Below are positions 42,208 to 52,059 of a DNA stretch of 64,000 nt, piece by piece. The notes beneath the pieces are model-generated. The model was not told the origin of the DNA. It ran no database searches and saw nothing but the letters and a program-made list of their open reading frames with translations. This stretch comes from Actinomycetota bacterium (GTDB lineage: Bacteria; Actinomycetota; Nitriliruptoria; Nitriliruptorales; Nitriliruptoraceae): NCBI GenBank assembly GCA_019347575.1, contig JAHWKY010000003.1, positions 147,073-211,072 of the forward strand, given 5' to 3'. Position 1 is the stretch's first letter; each line of letters opens with the position of its first letter. The translations under genes and the position numbers were made by a program.

Positions 42208-42617
42208 TGCTGACCCACGAGTTCGAGGTGCAGATCGGCACGGCACGCTTCGTCGACGTCACCGCTGAGGTCCGCTCCTTCGCGCAGCACGCGGAGGGCG
42301 ATGGCCTCCTCCACGTGTTCCTGCCTCACGCGACCGCCGGGGTGGCGCTCTTCGAACTCGGAGCCGGTTCGGAACGCGACGTGGAGGAGGCGATCGATCG
42401 GCTGCTCCCACGTGACGACCGTTGGAGCCACCAGCACGGCTCGGCCGGGCACGGTGCCGACCACGTGCTGCCCGTGTTCGTCAGCCCGTCGCTGGTCCTA
42501 CCCGTCGTGGCCGGAGAGGTGCGCCTGGGCACGTGGCAGAGCGTGGTGCTCGTTGACCCCAACCGCGACAATCCGCGGCGTCGGGTTCTGCTGAGCTTCG
42601 TGCGCGATCAGGCGTGA
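42207..42617 (+). CDS. YjbQ/UPF0047 family protein
   Basis: A 136-residue single-domain protein. VFLPHATAGVALFELGAG, the Asp/His-rich WSHQHGSAGHGADHVLPVFV and GTWQSVVLVDPNRDNPRRRVL are the UPF0047 signatures, with the conserved histidines forming a presumed metal site. E. coli YjbQ has weak thiamine-phosphate synthase activity; the physiological role is unclear. The ATG overlaps the upstream stop by 1 nt; its end overlaps the convergent upp gene by 10 nt. Confidence 0.9.
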   Translation: MLTHEFEVQIGTARFVDVTAEVRSFAQHAEGDGLLHVFLPHATAGVALFELGAGSERDVEEAIDRLLPRDDRWSHQHGSAGHGADHVLPVFVSPSLVLPVVAGEVRLGTWQSVVLVDPNRDNPRRRVLLSFVRDQA

Positions 42618-43240
42618 GGCGTGCCCCAGAGCCGATCCCCGAAGTCGCCGAGGCCGGGCACGATGTAGCCGTTGTCATCCAGGCGCGGATCGAGCGCCGC
42701 CGTGACGACCCTGACGTCCGGTGCGACCTCACCGACGGCCTCGAGGGACCGCGGCGTCGCAACGACAGCCAGGACGACCACGCGCTCGGCCTCCTCGACG
42801 ACCGCCGAGACCGCTGCCGCAGCGCTCCCGCCGGTGGCGAGCATCGGTTCGAGCACGAGCACCCAGGCTCCCGCGAGCGGCGGGAACTTCTCGTAGTAGC
42901 GCCGCGGGCGCAGCGTCACGTCGTCGCGTTCGAGCCCGACCATCCCGACGCTGAGCCGCGGTAGAACGAGCTCGACACCGCTCAACAGGCCGAGCCCGGC
43001 GCGGAGCACCGGGACCGCGACGATCGCACGCGCGATGCGTCGGCCCGATGCCGGTCCGAGTGGGCTCTCGATCGTCACGTCGTGCGTCGGGATGTCGCTG
43101 GTGGCTTCGAGTGCGAGCACGGCGCCGAGGCGCGTGGCCGCGTCGCGGAACGCCTCCGGACCGGTGCTGATGTCTCGCAGCCGTGCGAGGAGTTCGGCCG
43201 CCGCCGGATGGTCGACGACGTGGGCGGCGGCGGATGGCAC
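42608..43240 (-). CDS. upp: Uracil phosphoribosyltransferase
   Basis: A 210-residue UPRT. VPVLRAGLGLLSGVELVLP and the PRPP loop VLVLEPMLATGGSAAAAVSAV are diagnostic, and the uracil-binding end reads GYIVPGLGDFGDRLWGT. It salvages uracil with PRPP to UMP. The start is GTG 43240 with GGAG upstream; the longer frame is shadow. It is divergent from a BMP-family lipoprotein gene, whose family often binds nucleosides. Confidence 0.95.
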   Translation of the reverse strand: MPSAAAHVVDHPAAAELLARLRDISTGPEAFRDAATRLGAVLALEATSDIPTHDVTIESPLGPASGRRIARAIVAVPVLRAGLGLLSGVELVLPRLSVGMVGLERDDVTLRPRRYYEKFPPLAGAWVLVLEPMLATGGSAAAAVSAVVEEAERVVVLAVVATPRSLEAVGEVAPDVRVVTAALDPRLDDNGYIVPGLGDFGDRLWGTPHA

Positions 43241-43322
43241 GGGCGCTCCGGGATGCTGAGACGCCAGTAGCCTAGGACGTGGCACCAGCCAGCCGCACCG
43301 CGACTCGAGGAGTGAGCCCAGG

Positions 43323-44402
43323 GTGCGCAGTCCCGCCGCGGTCCTGCTGGCCGTCGCGCTCACCCTGGGCGCGACGTGCGACGACACGGGACCGACCGCC
43401 GCGCCCTCGCCCACGACCACTTCCGGTGGATCACCCCGTGTCGTCGACGAGCCAGACGGCCGCCTCGTGTGGGGCGTCGTCCTGCCGCCGCCACGCACGA
43501 CCGATCACGTCCTGATCGAGGACTACCGCGCGGCGGTCGCGGCGCTGCTCGAGACCGACCCTGAAGGGATCGATGAGGCGCGGGTCGTGGCTCCGGAGAG
43601 CGTGACGTTCCGCCGCGACATGCTGCGCTTCCTCGCCGAGGAGGACACCGCCTACACCTGTGCCCTCGGCGCAGGCGCGAGCGAGGATGTGCTCCCCATC
43701 GCGCGCGACCACCCCGATCTCGCGTTCTGCGCGGTCGGAGACCGGGTCGTCGAGCCGCCGGCCAACGTCCTGACCGTGGATGTCCGCATCGAGGAGCTGG
43801 CCTACCTCGCTGGCGTGGCGGCTGCGGCGAGCGCTGCCGAGCAGCCACGCCCCGAGGGCGAGGTGCCGACGTTGGGGTTCGTGGCGCGACAGGCGACACC
43901 GCACACCGAGGGGCAGCGACGCGCCTACACCGAGGGTGTCCGCAGCGTCGTCGAGGGAGCCCGGATCGTCTCCGAGTTCGTCGGGAACGTGTCGGATGCG
44001 GACCAGCGCGACGTGACCGCCGGCCTCGTGGCCAACCAGTACCTGGGCGGCGCCGAGGCGGTGTACGTCGCCTCGGACATCGACGCATCGCGAGCGGTCG
44101 AGGTCGCGCGCGAGGCGCAGCGTCCGATCGTCGGCCTCGCGCCGGCGCTGGGACAGGCGCTGGCGACGGAGGATCCTCCTCCGGTCCTCTTCACCGGTCG
44201 GGTAGCGGTCGAGCCGGTGCTCGCGCTCGTGCTCGAACGCTACGTCACCGGCTTCACGGGCGGTGCCGCGACCTTCGGACTCGCTGACGATGTGCTCGAA
44301 CCGGTGCCGGGCCTCCCCGACCTGTACGCCGGTGTGGCGGCCAGCGTGGAGCCGGTCGAAGGGCAGATGCGCGCTGGCGAGCTGGTCATCGAACGGTCGT
44401 GA
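43323..44402 (+). CDS. BMP-family substrate-binding lipoprotein
   Basis: A 359-residue exported protein: signal peptide with a weak lipobox (LGATC, Cys19), a Thr/Ser/Pro linker, then a basic-membrane-protein/PnrA-like fold (about 45-355; CALGAGASEDVLPIARDHPD, FCAVGDRV, ELAYLAGVAAAAS, GFVARQATPHTEGQRRAYTEG). PnrA/BmpA-type proteins bind purine or other nucleosides for ABC import; no permease genes are adjacent. GTG 43323 follows GAGGAGTGAG. Being divergent from upp suggests, but does not prove, a nucleobase link. Confidence 0.75.
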   Translation: MRSPAAVLLAVALTLGATCDDTGPTAAPSPTTTSGGSPRVVDEPDGRLVWGVVLPPPRTTDHVLIEDYRAAVAALLETDPEGIDEARVVAPESVTFRRDMLRFLAEEDTAYTCALGAGASEDVLPIARDHPDLAFCAVGDRVVEPPANVLTVDVRIEELAYLAGVAAAASAAEQPRPEGEVPTLGFVARQATPHTEGQRRAYTEGVRSVVEGARIVSEFVGNVSDADQRDVTAGLVANQYLGGAEAVYVASDIDASRAVEVAREAQRPIVGLAPALGQALATEDPPPVLFTGRVAVEPVLALVLERYVTGFTGGAATFGLADDVLEPVPGLPDLYAGVAASVEPVEGQMRAGELVIERS

Positions 44403-44499
44403 TGTGGCGACGCCGTGCACACCCATGGACCTCCAAGTGCCGGTCCACGGAAGGTTGGCGGTGGAACGAGGGCACTAGCATGCCGGGAAGTGAGCGAAC

Positions 44500-44503
<4 letters not shown>
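44402..44503 (+). CDS. Possible 33-residue bridging ORF
   Basis: The ATG shares one base with the stop of the BMP lipoprotein gene (TGATG) and its TGA shares GTGA with the pyruvate kinase start. The product would be Arg- and Trp-rich (MWRRRAHPWTSKCRS) and matches nothing known. A probable pyk -10 box (TAGCAT) lies inside it, which argues against a coding role. Confidence 0.15.
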
Positions 44504-45947
<1,444 letters not shown>

Positions 45948-45951
<4 letters not shown>

Positions 45952-46016
45952 GCACGAACCCGATCGAGGTGCGCACCGACCCCCCCGTCGTCGTCGACGT
46001 CGCGTTCCGGGGTTGA
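45948..46016 (+). CDS. Possible 22-residue bridging ORF
   Basis: A GTG sharing GTGA with the pyk stop opens a frame (VSTNPIEVRTDPP...) that ends 1 nt before the GTG of the next gene. No domain. It may be a coupling leader, a decayed N-terminus or chance. Confidence 0.2.
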
Positions 46017-46017
46017 C

Positions 46018-46386
46018 GTGGACGTGCCGGATGAGCTCCGCGATGAGCGCTACTGCTACCTGAGCACGCAGGGCAGGGTCACGGGGCGACGCCACACGGC
46101 GGAGCTGTGGTTCCTGCCCGCGGAGGGTGGCGTCCACCTGATGAGCGGATCCGGCGGGTTGACCCAGTGGTGCCTGAACCTGCAGGCCGAGGAGCAGGGT
46201 GTGTTGCGCATCGCGGACCGCACGTGGCTGGCGCGCGTGTCGTTCCTCGCGCCCAACGACCCCGAACGGCGCGAGGTGCTGCAGCGGTTCCACGAGCACT
46301 ACGACCCGCCCGGCAAGGACCGTCTCGAGTCGTGGGTGCGGGATGCCACGGTCGCTCACCTCGTGTTCGTTCGCGAGCTGACCTGA
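46018..46386 (+). CDS. Deazaflavin (F420)/FMN-type split-barrel oxidoreductase
   Basis: A 122-residue pyridoxamine-oxidase-like split barrel. YCYLSTQGRVTGRRHTAELWFLP and HLMSGSGGLTQWCLNLQAEE follow the actinobacterial F420-dependent nitroreductase/DUF385 pattern (G-R-x-[ST]G-x-x-R... then GG....W..N). A cofactor cannot be proved, but F420 or FMN is likely. A second, longer member lies at 59.6 kb. The GTG start at 46018 gives the normal N-terminal strand. Confidence 0.72.
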   Translation: MDVPDELRDERYCYLSTQGRVTGRRHTAELWFLPAEGGVHLMSGSGGLTQWCLNLQAEEQGVLRIADRTWLARVSFLAPNDPERREVLQRFHEHYDPPGKDRLESWVRDATVAHLVFVRELT

Positions 46387-46391
46387 CGGAT

Positions 46392-46413
46392 CCGCCCCGC
46401 CCTGCCGGGGCGG
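46392..46413 (+). terminator. 8-bp GC hairpin after the split-barrel gene
   Basis: CCGCCCCG (46392-46399) pairs exactly with CGGGGCGG (46406-46413) around CCCTGC, 6 nt after the stop codon. Confidence 0.6.
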
Positions 46414-46420
46414 GACGCGG

Positions 46421-46426
46421 CATGCT
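46421..46426 (+). promoter_or_regulatory. -10-like CATGCT, leaderless type
   Basis: CATGCT ends 6 nt before the ATG at 46433. The first base departs from TANNNT but the spacing is the same as for the other leaderless genes here. Confidence 0.35.
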
Positions 46427-46432
46427 TGACCG

Positions 46433-47080
46433 ATGGCCGAGGATCCGACCGACCTGCTCGCCGCCGCCCGACGGGGCGACCCGGCGTGGTTCGAGCGCCT
46501 GTACGCGGAGGCTGCGGGCGACCCGGGCCGCATCCCGTGGGCGTCGCTCACGCCCCACCCGTACCTGTCGAACTGGCTCCGGACCGCCGATGGGGAGGAT
46601 CGGCGCGCCGTCGTGGTCGGCTGTGGGCTCGGAGACGACGCCGAGGCGCTCGCCTCAGCCGGCTTCGACGTGACCGCCTTCGACCTGTCGCCGACCGCGA
46701 TCGCGTGGGCGCGCACCCGCTTCCCCGTTTCGGCGGTGGACTACCAGGTCGCCGATCTGTTCCAGCTCGGTGCTGACTGGGCGCACGCCTTCGACGTCGT
46801 CTGGGAGGCCCGCACGATCCAGTCGCTGCCTCCGGACCGTCACGCGGACGCGGCCACCGCGATCGGGCGTATCGTCGGTGACTTCGGCATCGTGCTGGTC
46901 GATCTGCTGGTAGCGGTCGGCGCGCACGGCTGGCAGGGCCCGCCGTGGCCAGTGGCACCCGAGGCGCTCCGCGGTTTCACCGATGCTGGTGTCGCCGAGA
47001 CCGACCGCACCGAGCTCGCGCAGGTCGATCCCGGCGTGCGGGAGGTCGTCCTCCACCTCAGCCGGCTGCCCCGGGGCTGA
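46433..47080 (+). CDS. SAM-dependent methyltransferase
   Basis: A 215-residue class I methyltransferase. AVVVGCGLGDDAEALASAGF is motif I, VTAFDLSPTAIAWAR motif II, and VDYQVADLFQL precedes FDVVWEARTIQSLPPD, which replaces the usual motif IV. The arrangement is close to the thiopurine methyltransferase/tellurite-resistance group. Substrate unknown. It is flanked by a hairpin upstream and followed 5 nt later by the convergent DUF4235 gene. Confidence 0.82.
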   Translation: MAEDPTDLLAAARRGDPAWFERLYAEAAGDPGRIPWASLTPHPYLSNWLRTADGEDRRAVVVGCGLGDDAEALASAGFDVTAFDLSPTAIAWARTRFPVSAVDYQVADLFQLGADWAHAFDVVWEARTIQSLPPDRHADAATAIGRIVGDFGIVLVDLLVAVGAHGWQGPPWPVAPEALRGFTDAGVAETDRTELAQVDPGVREVVLHLSRLPRG

Positions 47081-47085
47081 TGGCG

Positions 47086-47391
47086 TCACGGTGCCGGGCG
47101 TAGCTCCGCGGGGTAGGAACCGTCGACGTACCGCCACGCCTCGGCTGCACCCCGCCGCGACAGTGTCCGTGCCAGACCGGCGGCGAGCCCGAGCAGCGCA
47201 GCCCAGACCAGGGCATCACGCCAGGTGGTGTCGGAGGAGGCGGGGTTCCGGGGCGCCTCCCTCCCGGTCGCGACACGCCAGCCGCGCCCCGCGACGTTGC
47301 GTGCCACCGCGGCGCCGACCGCGGCGGCGAGGCCCGCCGCGACCTTCCACGCGTAGCGGTGCGCGGTCTCGGTGTCGGTGTGCGTGGGCAT
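47086..47391 (-). CDS. DUF4235 small membrane protein
   Basis: A 101-residue protein with two hydrophobic segments (KVAAGLAAAVGAAVARNVAG, LVWAALLGLAAGLARTLSRRGA) and the DUF4235 pattern of W-R-x-x-T-G-x-x-x-P-x-N-P followed by S-D-x-x-W-R-x-A-L. The family is limited mainly to actinobacteria and has no known function. The ATG at 47391 is the natural start. Confidence 0.82.
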   Translation of the reverse strand: MPTHTDTETAHRYAWKVAAGLAAAVGAAVARNVAGRGWRVATGREAPRNPASSDTTWRDALVWAALLGLAAGLARTLSRRGAAEAWRYVDGSYPAELRPAP

Positions 47392-47490
47392 CGTCGGGCT
47401 CCGGGTCGATTGCGTCCACGGTACGCCCCGCGGGATCGACGCACGGGGCCGGTCGACCGGGCGAGTGCGTCTCGCGCACCGTCACCGGTG

Positions 47491-48609
47491 TCAGCCGACG
47501 ACGGGCAGGAGCGCCGGGGCGCGGTCGCCCTCGGGGAGCAGCTCGGTCGGCCAGCGCTTCCTCGACTTCGCCGAGAGCTTCTCCAGCAGGCTCATCGCGA
47601 CCGGGTCGTCCTGCGCCGGCTTAGCCTCGATGAGGCCCGCGTCGATGACCCCCTTCATCCACTCCTCGCCTCGCACCGTCCGGACGACCGTGAGGGTCCA
47701 GTTGTCGTCGGAGCCGATCCCGCCGGTCGAGATGTCGGCGTGCTCCGCCGCGAAGTCAGGGCAGAGCTTGCACCCCGGGCGGGTATGCGGGTGCAGTTCC
47801 TTGAGCGGGATCTCGTGGTACGCCCCGTCGCGGGTCCACACCATGTAGCGGCCCTTGACGTTGATCTTCGTCACGTCCTCAACCGCGATGCCGTGCGTGG
47901 CGAGCACCTCCCGCTGACCCTCGTACGTGAACGTCTTCGAGCACAGCAGTCCGATCACCAGCGCGATCTTGCGCTTGTACTTGTTGACCCCGTAGGCCTC
48001 GATCGAGCCGTTGATGGATGCCTGGCACGACATCCCGACGAGCGCGATCTGCTTGAGCTTGTCGTCCTCCGCCTCGGCCATCGCCAGCGGGTTCGCGGAG
48101 TACGTGTAGCGCGATCCGGCCGTCGCCAGGACGTCCTCCCGCGACCGCGCCAGGAACGGCTCGGAGTCGAACGGACCGCGCTTATCGACGATGGCTGAGG
48201 TGAGTGCCCCGTCGATGCGCTCGTGCTCGAAACCCCAGATGAGCAACGTCGAGACGAGACCACCATCCTGTCCCGCCTCGTGCACACCCTGATCGGTGGC
48301 ACGCGTCAGGAGCATTGACCGGTAGATGCCGTAGATCTCATCGGGCTCGCGGCGGCGGCCGAACAGCGCCTCGTCGATGTCGGACTCCCAGGCCCGGAAC
48401 CGCGGGCACGCGCGGGTGCAGATGTCACAGCCACGGTCGCCGATGACGCACTGATCGAAGCCCATCCCGTCGCCGATCTGGACGGGGTAGTAGTCGTTGG
48501 TGTAGCCGAGCACGTCCTGTGGGCACGCCATCACACACGCGGCGCATCCGGTGCACAGGCCGCTGTTCACGACCTCGTGGTACAGCTCGCGCCAGTGGAC
48601 ATCGCCCAT
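47491..48609 (-). CDS. F420 hydrogenase/dehydrogenase beta-subunit-like (FrhB) protein
   Basis: A 372-residue iron-sulfur flavoprotein. An N-terminal 4Fe-4S motif CTGCAACVMACP (about 19-30) and a second Cys set (GDRGCDICTRACP) precede the FrhB domain (AGQDGGLVSTLLIWGFEHE, VGMSCQASINGSI, CKLCPDFAAEHADISTGGIG). FrhB-type proteins transfer electrons between F420 and ferredoxin-like donors. No hydrogenase or formate dehydrogenase subunits are nearby, so this is an orphan module, possibly an F420:ferredoxin oxidoreductase. The ATG at 48609 gives the full N-terminal cluster. Confidence 0.85.
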   Translation of the reverse strand: MGDVHWRELYHEVVNSGLCTGCAACVMACPQDVLGYTNDYYPVQIGDGMGFDQCVIGDRGCDICTRACPRFRAWESDIDEALFGRRREPDEIYGIYRSMLLTRATDQGVHEAGQDGGLVSTLLIWGFEHERIDGALTSAIVDKRGPFDSEPFLARSREDVLATAGSRYTYSANPLAMAEAEDDKLKQIALVGMSCQASINGSIEAYGVNKYKRKIALVIGLLCSKTFTYEGQREVLATHGIAVEDVTKINVKGRYMVWTRDGAYHEIPLKELHPHTRPGCKLCPDFAAEHADISTGGIGSDDNWTLTVVRTVRGEEWMKGVIDAGLIEAKPAQDDPVAMSLLEKLSAKSRKRWPTELLPEGDRAPALLPVVG

Positions 48610-48676
48610 CTCGGCCCTCCTGCGGGAGGCCCGAGCCTACGGCAACCTCGCGGCGGGTACGGAACCCGAGCCCCGG

Positions 48677-49378
48677 TCAGCCGTGTGTGCGTCGCACGAG
48701 TGCGGCGATGTCGTCGTCGATGCCGGCGAGAACCTCGTCCGCGGCTGCTTGGCGCAGCCGCGCCTTCGTGCCGGCGTACGCGCCAGCCGGTAGCTGCGCG
48801 AGCTGGGCCGCGTGGGCCTGGGCTCGCGCGAGGACCTCGTCGGGCGGGGCGAGCTCGTCGGCGAAGCCGACCTCGACCGCTTCGGAAGGTCCGATACGGC
48901 GCCCGGGGAGGAGCAGGTCCTCGAGGCGGTCGTTGCGCACGTTGGCGCCCGCAAGCGCGATACCGAACCGGGGCAGCTCGAAGTCGATGGTGGTCTCGAT
49001 CAGGCCCCACGCGAACTGGCCCTCGGCCGCGACCGCGTGGTCGCACGCCATCGCGAGCATGGTCCCACCGGCCAGGGCGTGGCCGGTGGCGGCGCACACG
49101 ACCGGGTGGGGATCGGTCCAGATCCGCATCATCGTGCGGCCGAACACCGTGAGCAGCTCCACGAGACCGTCGCGGTCGAGCGTCGGCAGGACCTTGACGT
49201 TGAGCCCGGCGCTGAGGGCGCCCTCGCGCCCCGCGAGCACGATGGCCCTGGCGTCCGAAGCCGTGTCGAACGCTTCGGCGATGGCACGGAAGACGTCGGT
49301 GTCGAGCGCGTTCTTGGCGCCATCGTCGAGCGTCAGCGTCGTGACGCCGTCGTCGCTGTCGTGGCGGTGGATCTGCAT
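48677..49378 (-). CDS. Enoyl-CoA hydratase/isomerase family protein
   Basis: A 233-residue crotonase-fold protein: LDDGAKNALDTDVFRAIAEAF, SAGLNVKVLPTL (first oxyanion peptide) and ATGHALAGGTMLAMACDHAVA (second). Neither catalytic glutamate of hydratases is obvious (QFAWGLIETTIDFELPRFGI), so the reaction is open; it is a short member. ATG 49378 has AGGA upstream within GAGATGAGGACC; an ATG 12 nt earlier (49390) is possible. Confidence 0.82.
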   Translation of the reverse strand: MQIHRHDSDDGVTTLTLDDGAKNALDTDVFRAIAEAFDTASDARAIVLAGREGALSAGLNVKVLPTLDRDGLVELLTVFGRTMMRIWTDPHPVVCAATGHALAGGTMLAMACDHAVAAEGQFAWGLIETTIDFELPRFGIALAGANVRNDRLEDLLLPGRRIGPSEAVEVGFADELAPPDEVLARAQAHAAQLAQLPAGAYAGTKARLRQAAADEVLAGIDDDIAALVRRTHG

Positions 49379-49503
49379 GCCGGTCCTCATCTCGTGGCGC
49401 GGCGGCAGGGTAGTGCTGGGGGTGCTCAGTACTCTCGCCGGGCTCGTCTCGGGGGCTGCCGCTGACGGATGACGCACATGACTGGACCGAGCCGGACGGC
49501 CCG

Positions 49504-49995
49504 GTGCGTCAGCGTGCCCACGTGCGTGGACCGCTGACGCCCCGTCAACGCGTGCGCGTTGCCGTGGCTGCAATTGCGCCGGTCGGCCTCGCTGCGCTCG
49601 TGCTGCTGCCGTTCGCGATCCGGGGTGGTCACGGAGCCGACGACGTGCTCGTCGGGGCGCTCGTGTACGGCGGACTGGTCGGACTCGCGCTCGGGTTCGT
49701 CGCGGTCGACCGGGCCCACGCATGGCGGTGCCCCCGCTGTGGTGCCGACCACGGCCGAGGCGCGGTCAGGTGCGGTCGCTGCGGCTACGACCTCGCAACG
49801 CGGCCCCGCTACGCGTGCGACGAGCGTCACGCCGTCTACCTCGATCCCGGGACGTGCGAGTGTGGCCGGAGGCTGCGTCCCGTGGGCACGGCGCGCGGGA
49901 TCGCCCGCGAGGTCGTCGTGGCGGTCGTCGTCGGCGGTGTGCTGCTCGCGTTCCTGCTGATCGTGGGGGTCGTGCTGCGCTGGATAGAGACCTGA
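49504..49995 (+). CDS. Membrane protein with zinc-ribbon insert
   Basis: A 163-residue protein with two N-terminal helices (RVAVAAIAPVGLAALVLLPFA, VLVGALVYGGLVGLALGFVAV) and one at the C-terminus (EVVVAVVVGGVLLAFLLIVGV). The loop between them carries a rubredoxin-like zinc ribbon CPRCGADHGRGAVRCGRCG, with a further pair at GTCECG. The ribbon would lie in the cytoplasm. No function is recognised; the GTG start is uncertain. Confidence 0.55.
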   Translation: MRQRAHVRGPLTPRQRVRVAVAAIAPVGLAALVLLPFAIRGGHGADDVLVGALVYGGLVGLALGFVAVDRAHAWRCPRCGADHGRGAVRCGRCGYDLATRPRYACDERHAVYLDPGTCECGRRLRPVGTARGIAREVVVAVVVGGVLLAFLLIVGVVLRWIET

Positions 49996-50063
49996 GCCAG
50001 AAGGAGCGCGGTACTCGCTCGTCGAAGCCCAGCCCGGGCCGTTGACGGAGCTGCTCCGACGCG

Positions 50064-50201
50064 TCAGAGGCTGGCGGTGCGGAAGTCCAGCGCCTCGTCG
50101 TCGATGATCGGGTCGAAGGTCAGGTCGAACACGTCGCCGGCGTCGGTCAGTCGCAGCGCGACGACGACGTCGGTCCAGGCAGGCGTGGTGCGGTAGCTCA
50201 C
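50064..50201 (-). CDS. 45-residue acidic small protein
   Basis: The frame starts at GTG 50201 with GGGAG just upstream, and TACACT (about 50240 to 50235 on the minus strand) could be its -10 box. The product (VSYRTTPAWTDVVVALRLTD, then AGDVFDLTFDPIIDDEALDF) has regular strand-like patterns and many acidic residues, unlike shadow frames. No homologue is known to me. It stands alone downstream of the dCMP deaminase gene. Confidence 0.5.
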   Translation of the reverse strand: MSYRTTPAWTDVVVALRLTDAGDVFDLTFDPIIDDEALDFRTASL

Positions 50202-50334
50202 GGGGCTCCCTCGGTTGCAGGTCTGCGCCGAGTGTAGCGCTCTGCGCACGTCGATATGCGTAGAACGCCCACCAGGTCCCGGAGTGGGAGCGGAAGTCCG
50301 CGCTGGGCGCGCAGGCGACTGCTCCCGCTCGGGG

Positions 50335-50853
50335 TCAGGCGCGCTCCACGGGGCGGAGCTCGATCTGCGGTGCCCCCTCGAGGCCATCGAGGAGCCGGAC
50401 GCGTACGTCGCAGCCCAGCAGGAAGCCGCGGACCTGGTCCCAGCCCTCGTAACGCCCCCCGCTGGCGACCACCTCGGCGACCCCCGAGTTGGCGATGAGC
50501 TTGGCGCAGCCGAAGCACGGGGCACCGGTGCAGTACAGCGTCGCGCCGTCACGGTCCTCGGGCGTCGCGAACAGCAGGGCGTTCGCCTCGGCGTGGATGG
50601 CGATGCACGAGTCGTAGTCGTGGCCCTGCTTGGCGTCGCTGGCGGCGCGTGGACAGGCCCCGTCCTCGCAGTGCGGGTAGCCGGACGGGGCGCCGTTGTA
50701 GCCCGTGGAGACGGTGCGGCGACCCTTGACGATCACGGCGCCGTGCTTGCGTCGACTGCACGTGGCCCGGGTGGACGCCGCCTGCGCGAGGTCCAGGAAG
50801 TAGTCGTCCCACGACCGTCGGCCGGGGTGGGCGTACTCCTCGGGGCGGAACAT
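50335..50853 (-). CDS. dCMP deaminase family protein
   Basis: A 172-residue zinc deaminase. IAIHAEANALLFA holds the zinc His and catalytic Glu, and GAPCFGCAKLIANSGV the two zinc cysteines. SRRKHGAVIVKGRRTVSTGYNGAPSGYPHC is the dCMP deaminase/ComEB N-terminal signature, including extra cysteines. It would convert dCMP to dUMP for thymidylate synthesis. It stands alone with ATG 50853. Confidence 0.9.
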   Translation of the reverse strand: MFRPEEYAHPGRRSWDDYFLDLAQAASTRATCSRRKHGAVIVKGRRTVSTGYNGAPSGYPHCEDGACPRAASDAKQGHDYDSCIAIHAEANALLFATPEDRDGATLYCTGAPCFGCAKLIANSGVAEVVASGGRYEGWDQVRGFLLGCDVRVRLLDGLEGAPQIELRPVERA

Positions 50854-50923
50854 GGTCGGCGGGCTCCGTGACTCGGCGGCGGCGCGAGGCTACCGGGGTG
50901 ATGAGCCCCCGCGGTCGGGTTCG

Positions 50924-52015
50924 TCAGAGGTTGCCGCGCCGCTCCTGGGCGCGTTCGATGGCCTCGAACAGCGCCTTGAAGTTGCCCAGTCCGAAGCCGG
51001 TGGCGCCGTGCCGCTGGATCACCTCGTAGAACAGGGTGGGCCGATCCTCGATCGGCTCGGTGAAGATCTGCAGCAGGTAGCCCTCGTCGTCACGGTCGAC
51101 CAGGATGCCCAGCTCCGCGAGGTCGTCCCAGGCCTCGTCGACCTCACCCACGCGCGCCTTGGCGTCCTCGTAGTACTCCGGTGGGACCTCGAGGAAGCTG
51201 ATCCCGCGGCTGCGCAGGTCGCGCACGGTGCTGATGATGTCGCCGGTCGAGATCGCCAGGTGCTGCACGCCGGGGCCGCGGTACGCCTCGAGGTACTCCT
51301 CGATCTGCGACTTCTTCTTGCTCTCGGCGGGCTCGTTGATGGGCAGCTTGATACGGCCGACGCCGTCCCACAGCACCTTCGACATCAGAGCGGTGTACTC
51401 GGTCGAGATGTCCTCGTCGGTGAAGTGGCGGAACTCGCTGAAGCCGAGGATGCGGGAGTAGAAGCTCGCCCACTCGTCCATGGCGCCGAGCTCGACGTTG
51501 CACACGACGTGGTCGATACCGCTGAGGCCGGTCGCCCGGGCGAGAGGATCGGCGCCGGTCGGCTCGTAGCCGGGCAGGTACACCCCGGAGTAGTCGTCAC
51601 GCTGCACGAACGAGTGGATCGTGTCGCCGTAGGCCTCGATGGCGCTGATCACGACCTTCCCCTGGTCGTCCTCCTCCACCTGGGGCTCACGCAACGGCGT
51701 GGCGCCCCGCTCGACCGCCAGACGGAACGCATCCTCGGCGTCGGCGACGGTGAAGGCGACGTCCCGCACACCATCGCCGTGGCGGGCCTGATGGGCGACG
51801 ATCTCGTGGTCGGGCGTGAGTCCGGTCGTCAGCACGAAGCGCAGAGAGCGCTGCTTCAGCACGTAGCTGGCTCGATCGCGCACCCCCGTCTCCGGGCCGG
51901 CGTAGCCCACCAGCTCGAAGCCGAACGCGGTGCGGTAGAAGTGGGCAGCCTGCTTGGCGTTGCCGACCCAGAACTCGATGGCGTCGTAGCCCTTGATGGC
52001 GATGTCGTCGGTCAC
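50924..52015 (-). CDS. hpd: 4-Hydroxyphenylpyruvate dioxygenase
   Basis: A 363-residue HPPD of normal length with two vicinal-oxygen-chelate halves. Iron ligands are His169 (GIDHVVCNV), His252 (GVQHLAIST) and Glu331 (TLFYEVIQRHG). The C-terminal helix region GFGLGNFKALFEAIE is typical. It converts 4-hydroxyphenylpyruvate to homogentisate in tyrosine breakdown. No homogentisate dioxygenase or maleylacetoacetate genes are adjacent. GTG 52015 with AGGA upstream sets the start; the longer open frame is shadow of other genes. Confidence 0.95.
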   Translation of the reverse strand: MTDDIAIKGYDAIEFWVGNAKQAAHFYRTAFGFELVGYAGPETGVRDRASYVLKQRSLRFVLTTGLTPDHEIVAHQARHGDGVRDVAFTVADAEDAFRLAVERGATPLREPQVEEDDQGKVVISAIEAYGDTIHSFVQRDDYSGVYLPGYEPTGADPLARATGLSGIDHVVCNVELGAMDEWASFYSRILGFSEFRHFTDEDISTEYTALMSKVLWDGVGRIKLPINEPAESKKKSQIEEYLEAYRGPGVQHLAISTGDIISTVRDLRSRGISFLEVPPEYYEDAKARVGEVDEAWDDLAELGILVDRDDEGYLLQIFTEPIEDRPTLFYEVIQRHGATGFGLGNFKALFEAIERAQERRGNL

Positions 52016-52059
52016 GGCGGTCCTCGAGCTGCGGGGTGTGTGGTCGAGGGTAACCAGTC

